This document shows, piece by piece, positions 26,051-34,331 of a stretch of DNA of 64,000 nucleotides. The stretch's first letter is position 1. Each line of letters begins with the position of its first letter. Origin of the DNA: CALBPI01 sp039027435 (GTDB lineage: Bacteria > Pseudomonadota > Gammaproteobacteria > Steroidobacterales > Woeseiaceae); contig JBCCKF010000001.1 of the NCBI GenBank assembly GCA_039027435.1, forward strand, positions 186,001-250,000. The letters are read 5' to 3'. Below the pieces are notes generated by a model. That model was not told the DNA's origin. It did no database searches and saw nothing but the letters and a program-made list of their open reading frames with translations. The translations under genes were made by a program, and so were the position numbers.

Positions 26051-28021
26051 ATGAATTTGGAATCTCGCATGCGATACACCTTACCTGAGTGCAGACCGAC
26101 AATCCGTGCGCGCGCTGGCTTTGCGTCTATTGTCTCGATCGCGCTCTTGTCACTGGTGGGGTGCTCCAGCCTGCCGGGCACACCCGGATCTGGCTATTCA
26201 GTTGGTCGCGCAGAGCGCTTGTTTGAGGCGGGCGACTACGATGCCGCAGCCAGTGGATGGATGGCTCTGGCCAACGGCGTTACGGGTGAACAACGCGACG
26301 AATACCTGCTGCGTGCTGCTGAGAGCTGGTTGGCCGATGGAGATCGACTGCGCGCAACGGCTGCATTGAGCCAGGTCACAACGCCCCCGGCACCGACTCT
26401 CGCCAATGACTACTACCTCGGCCTCGGTGAGGTCGGTGCTTTTGATCGGGATCCTGTCGCCGCTGAACAAGCCCTTAGCCGCACAGATCCGCAGCGCTTT
26501 ACGCTGGCCCAGCGCGCTCGCGCAGACGCCGTGCGCGGCCAGATCCTGTTTCTGCGCAACGACCCGGCGGGCGCCGTGCAGCTGCTGGTGCGACGCGAAC
26601 TGTGGCTCGGTAGTGAACTGGAGATCGTCCGAAACGATCAACTGATCTGGGATGGCCTGCTGGTCGCCGACCCAGACCTGTTGCGGGCGGCGCTGCAGGA
26701 TACGTCCGATGCCGATGTGGGCGGCTGGCTGGCGCTCGGCATTCTTGCGAGTAACACCACCAATAACGCAATGGATCGCGGTGTGGTTGCGTGGCAGCGT
26801 AACTACCCGGGACATCCAGCGTTACGATCGGTCGTCCGCGGTTTCGCGCCGGAGATCGCGACCGGCGGTATCGAGCCTGAGCACATTGCGCTGTTGCTGC
26901 CTTTGTCGGGTCGGGCGGGTGCGTTTGGCAGCACTATTCGCGATGGCGTAATTTCGCACTACCTGGCGCGTTACTCGAGCATGCTCAATGCACCGGAAAT
27001 CCGGGTGTACGATCTCGCCGAGAAAGAGACCGTCGTCGCCTATGAACAGGCGGTACTAGAGGGCGCCGACCTGATTATCGGACCCGTGCTGCGCCCGAGC
27101 GTCGACGCACTCGCGGCTTACACCGGACCGCGAGTACCTACGATCCTGCTGAACTACCCTTCGATTACCGAGAACTATTCGAGCGATATGTACGCGTTTG
27201 GTCTTGCGCCTGAAGACGAAGCGCGGGCCGCAGCCGTTCAGGCCTTCGAAGAGGGTCACAGACGGGCAGTCGCCTTATTGCCGACCGGGTCGCGGGGTGA
27301 GCGGTTGTTGATCGCATTCAACGAACAGTTCACAGCACTCGGTGGCGCGGTACTGAGTTATGAGAATTTCGTACCCGAAGCCGCAGATCACAGTAACGAG
27401 ATCGAGCGATTGATGTTGCTCACCGATAGCGTCGCGCGTTACCGGCGCGCACGAAACCTGCTGGGTGCACCACTGCAATTCGAGCCTCGCCGTCGTGAGG
27501 ACGTGGATGTGATTTTCCTTGGCGCCAATGCTGCGAATGCACGTCAGTTAAAGCCACAGTTGCGCTTCCACTACGCCGGGGACTTGCCCGTGATCGCGAC
27601 ATCGTCCGTTCACAACCCTGCCAGCGATGAGCCTGCTTCAGATTTAAATGGCATCGAGTTCGCCGAGATTCCCTGGTTAGTCAACCGCATGCGCGGCCAG
27701 ACGACACCACTGGATGCCGTCACCGATACACTGACCAATGTGCGCCGACAACCGCGGCTGTTTGCCCTTGGCCATGATGCGTTGACGCTCGGCTTGGCCG
27801 TGTATGCACGAAACCTGCCGCTCAACGGAATCAGCGGAGCCACCGGCCACCTCATTCTTGACGATCAAGGCAACTTCGAACGACAACCCGGGTGGGCAAA
27901 ATTCGAGAACGGCCGACCCGTGAGCCTTGATCAGCGTGTCAATCCGAATCGCGACACTCCCGATACTGAGACCTTTGATTCACTCGATACGGAACAACCG
28001 ATCGCGAACATGCGACCCTGA
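26051..28021 (+). CDS. lpoA: Outer-membrane lipoprotein LpoA, activator of PBP1A
   Basis: Periplasm-facing lipoprotein that stimulates the bifunctional peptidoglycan synthase PBP1A. The 656 aa protein has a signal peptide with lipobox LVGC (lipidated C38), an N-terminal helical TPR-like domain (about 45-270), and a C-terminal domain resembling periplasmic ligand-binding proteins (about 275-620, beginning HIALLLPLSGRAGAFGSTIRDG). A TATACT box at 26025-26030 may be the -10 of its promoter. It heads lpoA-yraN-diaA. Confidence 0.93.
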   Translation: MNLESRMRYTLPECRPTIRARAGFASIVSIALLSLVGCSSLPGTPGSGYSVGRAERLFEAGDYDAAASGWMALANGVTGEQRDEYLLRAAESWLADGDRLRATAALSQVTTPPAPTLANDYYLGLGEVGAFDRDPVAAEQALSRTDPQRFTLAQRARADAVRGQILFLRNDPAGAVQLLVRRELWLGSELEIVRNDQLIWDGLLVADPDLLRAALQDTSDADVGGWLALGILASNTTNNAMDRGVVAWQRNYPGHPALRSVVRGFAPEIATGGIEPEHIALLLPLSGRAGAFGSTIRDGVISHYLARYSSMLNAPEIRVYDLAEKETVVAYEQAVLEGADLIIGPVLRPSVDALAAYTGPRVPTILLNYPSITENYSSDMYAFGLAPEDEARAAAVQAFEEGHRRAVALLPTGSRGERLLIAFNEQFTALGGAVLSYENFVPEAADHSNEIERLMLLTDSVARYRRARNLLGAPLQFEPRRREDVDVIFLGANAANARQLKPQLRFHYAGDLPVIATSSVHNPASDEPASDLNGIEFAEIPWLVNRMRGQTTPLDAVTDTLTNVRRQPRLFALGHDALTLGLAVYARNLPLNGISGATGHLILDDQGNFERQPGWAKFENGRPVSLDQRVNPNRDTPDTETFDSLDTEQPIANMRP

Positions 28022-28023
28022 GC

Positions 28024-28392
28024 GTGCCATCTCCGTCCCAGCGGCTCGGTTCGAGAATTGAGAAATGTGCGCGTGACTTCCTTATGGCGCGCGGTCTCAC
28101 ATGCGTCACAGAGAACTTTCATACTCGGTTCGGTGAGCTCGACCTGGTGATGCTCGATGCGGACACACTCGTTGTTGTAGAGGTGCGGCACCGACGCGCG
28201 GGCGCAATGGTCAGTGCAGTCGAGTCTGTCTCCCCCGCGAAGCAACGAAAACTCATCAGCGCCACACAGGGACTGCTGCGTCGAAGACAGACGCTTGCCT
28301 CGCTGCCGATACGGTTCGATGTGGTGGCGATTGAAGGTGGCATCGATGCACCACGCATTCGATGGATTCGGGATGCGTTTCGACCGTGGTGA
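28024..28392 (+). CDS. yraN: YraN family protein (UPF0102)
   Basis: Small protein of the nuclease-like fold; biochemical role not established. The 122 aa product has the conserved core FGELDLVMLDADTLVVVEVR, with the Asp/Glu-x-Lys-like arrangement of restriction-endonuclease folds (GELDL then VVEVR; the final Lys is replaced by Arg). The GTG start at 28024 lies 2 bp after the lpoA stop, so it is translationally coupled. Function is not inferred beyond the family. Confidence 0.85.
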   Translation: MPSPSQRLGSRIEKCARDFLMARGLTCVTENFHTRFGELDLVMLDADTLVVVEVRHRRAGAMVSAVESVSPAKQRKLISATQGLLRRRQTLASLPIRFDVVAIEGGIDAPRIRWIRDAFRPW

Positions 28393-28444
28393 AGGATGAC
28401 CAATCACAATTGACTTATACTTCGCGCACCAGACGGGAGGTGTC

Positions 28445-29029
28445 ATGAGCTCACAGGCAAGTATCAAAGCGCATTTCGAGGCGAGCATCGCGACCAAGCG
28501 AGCAGCGATGGAAACCTTGATCGAGCCGATCTCGAGTGGCGCAGAGTCAATGATTCAGTGCCTGAAGGACGGGGGCAAGATATTGAGTTGCGGCAACGGC
28601 GGCTCAGCCGGCGACGCTCAGCACTTCTCTTCAGAACTGCTGAACCGCTTCGAAATGGAAAGACCCGGCTTGCCGGCAATGGCACTCACCACCGATAGCT
28701 CCACGCTCACATCTATCGCAAACGACTATGCCTACGAGGAGATTTTCTCAAAGCAGGTGCGTGCGCTCGCAAAAGACGTCGATGTCTTGCTCGCGATCTC
28801 TACCTCAGGAAACTCCGAAAACGTTTGTCGAGCGATCCATGCCGCCCATGAAAACAAGAGCAGAGTGGTTGCGTTGACCGGTCGTGATGGTGGTGCAATG
28901 GCTGGCCTTCTCACCAGCGACGATGTCGAAATCCGCGTGCCCGATATGCGCACAGCCCGTATCCAGGAGGTCCACCTTCTTGTGATCCACTGTTTGTGCG
29001 ATACGATCGATCAGGCGCTCTTCGGCTAG
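28445..29029 (+). CDS. diaA: SIS-domain protein, DiaA (DnaA-binding) or phosphoheptose isomerase-like
   Basis: DiaA is a tetrameric SIS protein that promotes DnaA assembly at oriC; its close paralogue GmhA makes heptose precursors for LPS. The 194 aa product has the SIS core LSCGNGGSAGDAQHFSSELLNRF and AISTSGNSENVCRAI. Position behind lpoA-yraN is the diaA position, which decides the name. Catalytic residues of GmhA-type enzymes (for example the SAG-x-AQH stretch) are also present, so dual or isomerase function cannot be excluded. Confidence 0.82.
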   Translation: MSSQASIKAHFEASIATKRAAMETLIEPISSGAESMIQCLKDGGKILSCGNGGSAGDAQHFSSELLNRFEMERPGLPAMALTTDSSTLTSIANDYAYEEIFSKQVRALAKDVDVLLAISTSGNSENVCRAIHAAHENKSRVVALTGRDGGAMAGLLTSDDVEIRVPDMRTARIQEVHLLVIHCLCDTIDQALFG

Positions 29030-29050
29030 CAACAGAGCAGCCGCTCGGCG

Positions 29051-29437
29051 CTACTTTACAACCTTGAGATGGGCTCGAGTGGCGTCGGGATCACTGCCAG
29101 TATCGTCCGGCGGCTCGGGCTCCTCGCTGCCTGATTCGGCGAACACCATACCTTGGCCGGTTTCTTTGGCGTATATGCCGATCACCGCCGCGACGGGGAC
29201 ACTGACGTCAAAGGGGCGCCCTTGAAACTGCGCTCGGAACGTGAGCAGGTCATTGCCGAGACTCAGTGCATGCACCGCTCTGTAGCTCACGTTGAGTACA
29301 ATACGACCCTCGTCGATATGCTCGGCGGGCACGACAACGCCGGCTATCGTCGCGTCTACCAAAACGTGCGGCGTTTGAGCATTGTCGCTCATCCACTCAT
29401 GCATCGCCCGTAACAGGTACGGGCGCTTCGAGCTCAC
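29051..29437 (-). CDS. sspB: ClpXP specificity-enhancing factor SspB
   Basis: Adaptor that delivers ssrA-tagged proteins to ClpXP. The 128 aa product has the conserved core KRPYLLRAMHEWMSDNAQTPH, LNVSYRAVHALSLGND and VSVPVAAVIGIYAKETGQGM, an acidic linker, and the C-terminal ClpX-binding tail (HLKVVK, like the LRVVK motif). The GTG at 29437 gives the family's N-terminus; a TTG at 29488 would overlap sspA. Follows sspA by about 28 bp. Confidence 0.92.
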   Translation of the reverse strand: MSSKRPYLLRAMHEWMSDNAQTPHVLVDATIAGVVVPAEHIDEGRIVLNVSYRAVHALSLGNDLLTFRAQFQGRPFDVSVPVAAVIGIYAKETGQGMVFAESGSEEPEPPDDTGSDPDATRAHLKVVK

Positions 29438-29465
29438 GCTGGCATCAGTTTCCCCCACGACAAAC

Positions 29466-30095
29466 CTAGAGCTGCATTTCCTGCTCAAGCTCGGTCAGGC
29501 TGGCGCGGAACGATGGTCGTTCAAACATCCGTTCCATGTAGGCTTCGATCGGCTCACCGCCTTTTCCGAGGTCGATGTTGTAGCTCGACAGTCGCCACAA
29601 CAGTGGCGCAACGCTGGCGTCCACTAAAGAGAATTCATCACCGAGGAAGAATTCTTTCGCAGCGAACACCTCGGCACTCGCAAGAATCCCTTCTTTCAGA
29701 ATCTTGCGTGCTCGAGTGGCCTGCTTCTTCTCAGCTGCTTCTTCGATCTGCTCGGCGAGTTTGTACCAATCGTTCTCGATGCGGAACAACGCCAGACGGA
29801 ACTGGGCACGCGTCACAGGATCGACCGGCATCAACGGTGGGTGCGGAAACCGCTCATCAAGATACTCAATAATGACCCGGGAGTCATAAAGCACAAGGTC
29901 CCGGTCTACGAGCGTCGGCACAGTGTGGTAGGGGTTGAGATCCATGAGGTCCTCTGGCAGGTCGTTCCCCTCAACATTGACGATATCGATGTTGATGCTT
30001 TTCTCCGCGAGCACGAGTCGCGTGCGGTGACTGTGCATACAGGTCGGACGTGAAAAAAGACTCATGATCGAGCGACGATTTGCCATGACTGCCAT
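29466..30095 (-). CDS. sspA: Stringent starvation protein A SspA
   Basis: RNA-polymerase-associated, glutathione-S-transferase-fold protein that modulates transcription under starvation. The 209 aa product has the thioredoxin-like N-terminal domain (SLFSRPTCMHSHRTRLVLAEK) and the conserved NPYHTVPTLVDRDLVLYDSRVIIEYLDERFPHPPLMP; the C-terminal helical domain ends EQEMQL. Start has an AGGGAG upstream. Co-directional with petABC upstream and sspB downstream, a conserved gammaproteobacterial order. Confidence 0.95.
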   Translation of the reverse strand: MAVMANRRSIMSLFSRPTCMHSHRTRLVLAEKSINIDIVNVEGNDLPEDLMDLNPYHTVPTLVDRDLVLYDSRVIIEYLDERFPHPPLMPVDPVTRAQFRLALFRIENDWYKLAEQIEEAAEKKQATRARKILKEGILASAEVFAAKEFFLGDEFSLVDASVAPLLWRLSSYNIDLGKGGEPIEAYMERMFERPSFRASLTELEQEMQL

Positions 30096-30147
30096 GGATG
30101 CTCTCCCTCAGGAAGTTATTATCTTGCGGCAACGCCGCTTATGCGAA

Positions 30148-30179
30148 CGCCAGCGACCCTCCCCAAAGGACCGCTGGCG
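30148..30179 (-). other. Hairpin between petC and sspA
   Basis: Perfect 8-bp inverted repeat CGCCAGCG (30148-30155) and CGCTGGCG (30172-30179) with a 16-nt loop. No T-tract follows on the minus strand, so it may be a processing or partial-termination site rather than a full terminator. Confidence 0.35.
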
Positions 30180-30205
30180 CTGGTTGGACTGAACGCTGGT
30201 ACGAA

Positions 30206-30997
30206 CTATTTGACCGGTTTCCAGATTTCTTTCTTCAGCATCAGCGAAAGAAGGAAGAAGACTACCAGAAACGCCATAACCCAAACGCCCATCGTTTTAC
30301 GCTGGAGCTGCACCGGCTCGGAGATGAAGTCCAGGTAGTTGACGATATCGCGCACTACCTGATCATAATCATCAACGCTCAAGCTGCCTGCAGTCACATA
30401 TTCAAAGCCCGGGCGAGGACCCGCGTCTTCGCCGTGATCACTCGCCTCGGCGTGACCGTCGGCTTCACCGCCATGGTCTTCATCATCGTGGTGCACAGGC
30501 ACCTTGATGCCCTCGAGCGACCACAACGGATAAGGCATGCTCGTGCCGGCAAGAACGGTATTGTTCCAGCCAGTCGGCGTCGACTCATCTTGATAGTAGC
30601 CACGCAGGAACGTGTAGAGGTAGTCCGTGCCGCGCGATCTTGCGATCAGCGACAGGTCCGGAGGTGTCTTATTGAACCAATTCTTCGCGTCATCGGGACG
30701 CATTGAGATGTCGATGGTCTCGTGCGTTTTCTCCGCGTTGAACATGAGATTCTCGATCAACTGATCATCCGAGAGACCGAGACCCGCGCCGAGCGTGTTG
30801 TAACGCACGTACTTGGCGCTGTGGCACCCGGAGCAGTAGTTCATGAAGTACTTCGCACCGCGCTGCAGTGAATCCTGGTTGCCGACGTTGTTGTTAGCGG
30901 CTTCCAGTTCCACGTCACCACCTGCGGCAAATGCAGCTCCCGAGGCGCCTAGTATAAGCGTCGCAGCTAGCGCTGTGCTTCGCAAAAACCTACGCAT
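30206..30997 (-). CDS. petC: Ubiquinol-cytochrome c reductase, cytochrome c1 subunit
   Basis: Haem c subunit of the bc1 complex, passing electrons from the Rieske centre to cytochrome c. From the ATG at 30997 (263 aa) it has a signal peptide (about 1-24), the haem-binding CSGCH (55-59), a methionine-ligand region TSMPYPLW, and a C-terminal membrane anchor (about 236-255). The ATG has GGAAAGG upstream and overlaps the petB stop by 8 bp. An unusual His/Asp/Glu-rich insert lies at about residues 169-192. Confidence 0.95.
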   Translation of the reverse strand: MRRFLRSTALAATLILGASGAAFAAGGDVELEAANNNVGNQDSLQRGAKYFMNYCSGCHSAKYVRYNTLGAGLGLSDDQLIENLMFNAEKTHETIDISMRPDDAKNWFNKTPPDLSLIARSRGTDYLYTFLRGYYQDESTPTGWNNTVLAGTSMPYPLWSLEGIKVPVHHDDEDHGGEADGHAEASDHGEDAGPRPGFEYVTAGSLSVDDYDQVVRDIVNYLDFISEPVQLQRKTMGVWVMAFLVVFFLLSLMLKKEIWKPVK

Positions 30998-32246
30998 GGT
31001 ATACAACCCTTTCCGGTACCGGTTTCGTGTCATCCATTTTCGACCATACTGGCATCAGCAGGAAGAAAGCGAAGTAGACCGCGGTGAAAAATCTCGCCAG
31101 AGCAGTATAGAGGTCCGTTGCCGGCTGGATACCGAGGTATCCCAAAGCCAGGAACGAAATCACAAACGCGCCCAGTGCAATCCGCGTGATCATGCCTTTG
31201 TAGCGCACGGACTTGACCGGCGACTTGTCCAGCCATGGCAGGAATGCTGGCAGTACCACCGCGGCACCCATCAGTATCACACCGAAAAGCTTACTCGGGA
31301 CTGCCCGCAGAATCGCGTAGAACGGCGTGAAATACCAAACTGGCGCGATATGTTGGGGCGTGACCAACCGGTCAGCCGGATCAAAGTTCGCGTGCTCCAG
31401 GAAATAGCCATTCATCTCCGGGGCGAAGAACACGACCGCGAAGAACGCCGCCATGAACACCACAATCGCCACCAGATCTTTCGAGGTATGGAATGGGTGG
31501 AATGCAATGCCATCCAACGGTACGCCGTTCGCATCTTTCTTCTCTTTGATCTCAATACCGTCCGGATTGTTGGATCCCACTTCGTGCAACGCGAGGATGT
31601 GCACGGCCACCAGCATGATCAATGCCAACGGCAACGCGATCACGTGCAGCGCGAAGAAGCGGTTCAGCGTGATATCGGAGATCGAGAAGTCGCCGCGTAT
31701 AAAATCAACGAGCGGCTCTCCGATCCCGGGGATAGCGCCGAACAGACTCACAATCACCTGTGCACCCCAGTACGACATCTGCCCCCACGGCAGAAGATAC
31801 CCAAAGAACGCTTCGGCCATCAGCACCACGAAAATCAACATGCCGATGATCCATACGAGCTCGCGCGGTTTGCGGTACGAGCCGTACAGCATCGCGCGGA
31901 ACATATGGAGATAGACAACGATGAAGAACGCCGACGCTCCCGTAGAGTGCATGTAGCGGATCAACCACCCGAACTCTACGTCTCGCATGATGTACTCAAC
32001 CGACGCGAACGCCTCGGCCGCGCTCGGCTTGTAGTTCATCGTCAGAAAGATGCCGGTTAGCAGCTGGATGACCAGGACGACCATTGACAGGACGCCAAAC
32101 ACATACCAGATGTTGAGGTTTTTCGAGGCGTAGTACTCTGTGATGTGATCCTTCAACAATGAATCAAGGGGAAAACGATCCTTGATCCAACCCATCACAC
32201 CGCCGCTGTCGCGGCCTACACGCAAATCAGACTCTGCACGTGCCAT
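30990..32246 (-). CDS. petB: Ubiquinol-cytochrome c reductase, cytochrome b subunit
   Basis: Integral membrane subunit carrying haems bL and bH and the Qo/Qi sites. The 418 aa protein has eight hydrophobic segments. The haem ligands are visible as H-x13-H (from HSTGASAF) and H-x14-H (from HVIALPLA), the proteobacterial/mitochondrial pattern. The Qo motif, PEWY in mitochondria, is PVWY here. The full b-type subunit is not split. Overlaps petA by 1 bp and petC by 8 bp. Confidence 0.97.
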   Translation of the reverse strand: MARAESDLRVGRDSGGVMGWIKDRFPLDSLLKDHITEYYASKNLNIWYVFGVLSMVVLVIQLLTGIFLTMNYKPSAAEAFASVEYIMRDVEFGWLIRYMHSTGASAFFIVVYLHMFRAMLYGSYRKPRELVWIIGMLIFVVLMAEAFFGYLLPWGQMSYWGAQVIVSLFGAIPGIGEPLVDFIRGDFSISDITLNRFFALHVIALPLALIMLVAVHILALHEVGSNNPDGIEIKEKKDANGVPLDGIAFHPFHTSKDLVAIVVFMAAFFAVVFFAPEMNGYFLEHANFDPADRLVTPQHIAPVWYFTPFYAILRAVPSKLFGVILMGAAVVLPAFLPWLDKSPVKSVRYKGMITRIALGAFVISFLALGYLGIQPATDLYTALARFFTAVYFAFFLLMPVWSKMDDTKPVPERVVYHA

Positions 32247-32869
32247 TACGCTGCTCCCGTGTCTGTTCCAACTTCAATGACGCTTTCACCGACAAATCGG
32301 TAAGGCGGCACTTCCAGGTTCTTCGGCGCAGGTACGCCCGCGAGTACGCGCCCTGCCATATCAAATTTCGATCCGTGGCAGGCGCAGAAAAACCCGCCGA
32401 ACCACTCGCTGCCAAGATCTGCAGGCTGAACGTCAAACCGCGGTGCTGGAGCACAACCCAAGTGCGTGCACTGGCCGAAGACAACCAAAACCTCTGGCTT
32501 CACAGACCGGAACTCATTCACTGCGTATTCCGGCTGGTCGGAATCGGCCGAGCCCGGATCCGCAAGTTGCGGTTCCATTTTGGCAACGCGCTCGAGCATG
32601 TCCTCATCTCGCCGTACGACGTAGACGGTACGCCCACGCCACTGGGCGCGTGCGACCTGACCAGGCTGCAGGCTTTCGATGTTGATCTGGACCGGTGCGC
32701 CCAAAGCTTGCGCTCGCGCACTCGGCTTCAGCGAGCCCAGAAACGGCACGGCGAACAGCCCCGTTGCCACCGCACCTGCGCCGGCAGTCGCGATGCTGAT
32801 GAAACGGCGCCGGCTGGCATCCATGTCTTCGCTTAAGGTCTCGTCCGTAATCACGTTGTCAGTCATCAC
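32246..32869 (-). CDS. petA: Ubiquinol-cytochrome c reductase, Rieske iron-sulfur subunit
   Basis: 2Fe-2S subunit that takes the first electron from ubiquinol. The 207 aa protein has a Tat-type N-terminus (SRRRFISIA followed by a hydrophobic segment), which stays as the membrane anchor, and the cluster motifs CTHLGC and CACHGSKFD. The second box has Ala where Pro is usual (CPCHG); the cluster ligands Cys and His are intact. First gene of petABC. Confidence 0.95.
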   Translation of the reverse strand: MMTDNVITDETLSEDMDASRRRFISIATAGAGAVATGLFAVPFLGSLKPSARAQALGAPVQINIESLQPGQVARAQWRGRTVYVVRRDEDMLERVAKMEPQLADPGSADSDQPEYAVNEFRSVKPEVLVVFGQCTHLGCAPAPRFDVQPADLGSEWFGGFFCACHGSKFDMAGRVLAGVPAPKNLEVPPYRFVGESVIEVGTDTGAA

Positions 32870-33245
32870 GTGTCTCCGAAATCATCTCTAGTTCAAATCT
32901 CATATTCGCTCAACTCGCGTCAGTGGACTCATCAGGCAGCACTGCGTTCAGTGCGAACACACACCCGCCGCAGCCCGGTAGGACTGGCGGATTGGCGCCT
33001 GTATGTTGTAGTGAGGCGCGCAGCACTCGATGCTGTTAGCCTATGGACGAAGCCTTATGCTTCCCGATACGTCGAACTTGCTGCGAACCGGTTCGATATC
33101 AGCCAGGAATAATACAGGAATCAATACCCTGGTGCCTACTGTCTAATTTCGAAAAGCGCTCCGTCCTAAATTTGTATACATCGGTTATCTAAACTTGTCT
33201 AACTGAAACACTTCGAATTTCTCGATCGAGATATCAGTCCATCGT
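32870..33245. other. 376-bp intergenic region between divergent petA and the DegS-type gene
   Basis: Must contain the promoters for petABC (minus) and the protease (plus). It turns AT-rich after about 33110. A small hairpin, GCACTG-N4-CAGTGC, lies at 32939-32954. A short open frame at 32870-33112 has no family features and I do not consider it a gene. No promoter match is good enough to mark. Confidence 0.5.
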
Positions 33246-34331
33246 ATGTCTAGGCACTCCGTCCAACAAAGCCTGTTATTCGTCACTCGATGCGTGGTCA
33301 TAGGCCTCGCAATCGCATGTTTGGTGTTCCTCGTGCGACGCGGTACCCAGAGCCCGTTCGGCACAACCGCCGGCGCGCCGACCAGCTATGCCGAGGCCGT
33401 CGCCGCCAGCGCCGACTCCGTGGTCAACATCTACACCACACGCCTCGTTACCGACGTGGACGGCAGCGGCGTAGCGAGTACCAGCCGCGAGTTCAACCTC
33501 GGCTCCGGGGTGATCATCGATTCGGATGGCTATGTCGTCACGAACCACCATGTCGTTGAGGGCGCTGGCGAGATTTATGTCCTGCTCGCCGACGATCGTG
33601 TCGCAACGCCTGTCATCATTGGTGAAGATAGCGACACCGACCTCGCATTACTTAAGATCGATCTCGAGGATCTTCAGCCGATCAGGCTCGGCAGATCCGA
33701 TCAGCTCCTTATCGGAGACGTGGTGCTCGCGATCGGCAACCCCTACGGGCTTAGCCAGACGGTGACGCAAGGCATCATCAGCGCAACCGGTCGCGGCGCT
33801 TTGAATCTCACGACGTTCGAGAACTACATCCAGACCGATGCTGCTATTAATTCCGGCAACTCCGGTGGGGCACTTGTCAACGCGCGTGGCGAACTGATCG
33901 GGATCAATACCGCCGTGATTTCGCGAGAAGTGAATATCCAGGGAATCAGTTTTGCGATACCGGTCAATCTCGTGAATGGCGTTGTTCAGGCGTTGAAGCG
34001 CGACGGTCGGGTTAAGCGTGGCTGGCTCGGTCTTACTATGACCAACATTAGTGAGGCCGACTGGAGACGACTGGGCCTGCCGCCCAATTCAGGTGTCTTG
34101 TTGACCGGCGTTAACGAGAATGGCCCCGCATCGAACGCGGGGGTTCAAAGGGGCGATGTGCTCGTGTCGATCAATGGCCGCGAGGTTAAGACCGGTCAGC
34201 AAGCGCTGCTCACGGTAGCCAGCTATCAACCAGGCACTGCACTGAATCTCGAGCTCATTCGCGGCGGACGCGCCGTGCAAACCGTTGCCTATGCCGGCGA
34301 CAGGATCGACGCGGAGAATGCGCTCAGGTGA
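33246..34331 (+). CDS. degS: DegS/AlgW-type periplasmic serine protease with one PDZ domain
   Basis: Membrane-anchored S1C protease of the family that senses misfolded outer-membrane proteins and starts anti-sigma-E (RseA/MucA-like) cleavage. The 361 aa protein has one N-terminal membrane segment (about 11-30), the catalytic triad H102 (TNHHVV), D132 (DTDLALLKI), S206 (INSGNSGGAL), and one PDZ domain (about 255-350). A single PDZ and an uncleaved anchor point to DegS/AlgW rather than DegP. The position next to petABC and murA is also seen in other gammaproteobacteria. The 3' end overlaps murA by 8 bp. Confidence 0.88.
   Translation: MSRHSVQQSLLFVTRCVVIGLAIACLVFLVRRGTQSPFGTTAGAPTSYAEAVAASADSVVNIYTTRLVTDVDGSGVASTSREFNLGSGVIIDSDGYVVTNHHVVEGAGEIYVLLADDRVATPVIIGEDSDTDLALLKIDLEDLQPIRLGRSDQLLIGDVVLAIGNPYGLSQTVTQGIISATGRGALNLTTFENYIQTDAAINSGNSGGALVNARGELIGINTAVISREVNIQGISFAIPVNLVNGVVQALKRDGRVKRGWLGLTMTNISEADWRRLGLPPNSGVLLTGVNENGPASNAGVQRGDVLVSINGREVKTGQQALLTVASYQPGTALNLELIRGGRAVQTVAYAGDRIDAENALR

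Noticed and set aside
26198..26815. A 205-codon frame antisense to lpoA
   Set aside because: Shadow frame; lpoA has a clear lipobox and domain structure.
32870..33112. An 80-codon open frame in the petA/DegS intergenic region
   Set aside because: No family features, no ribosome binding site, covers what must be promoter DNA.
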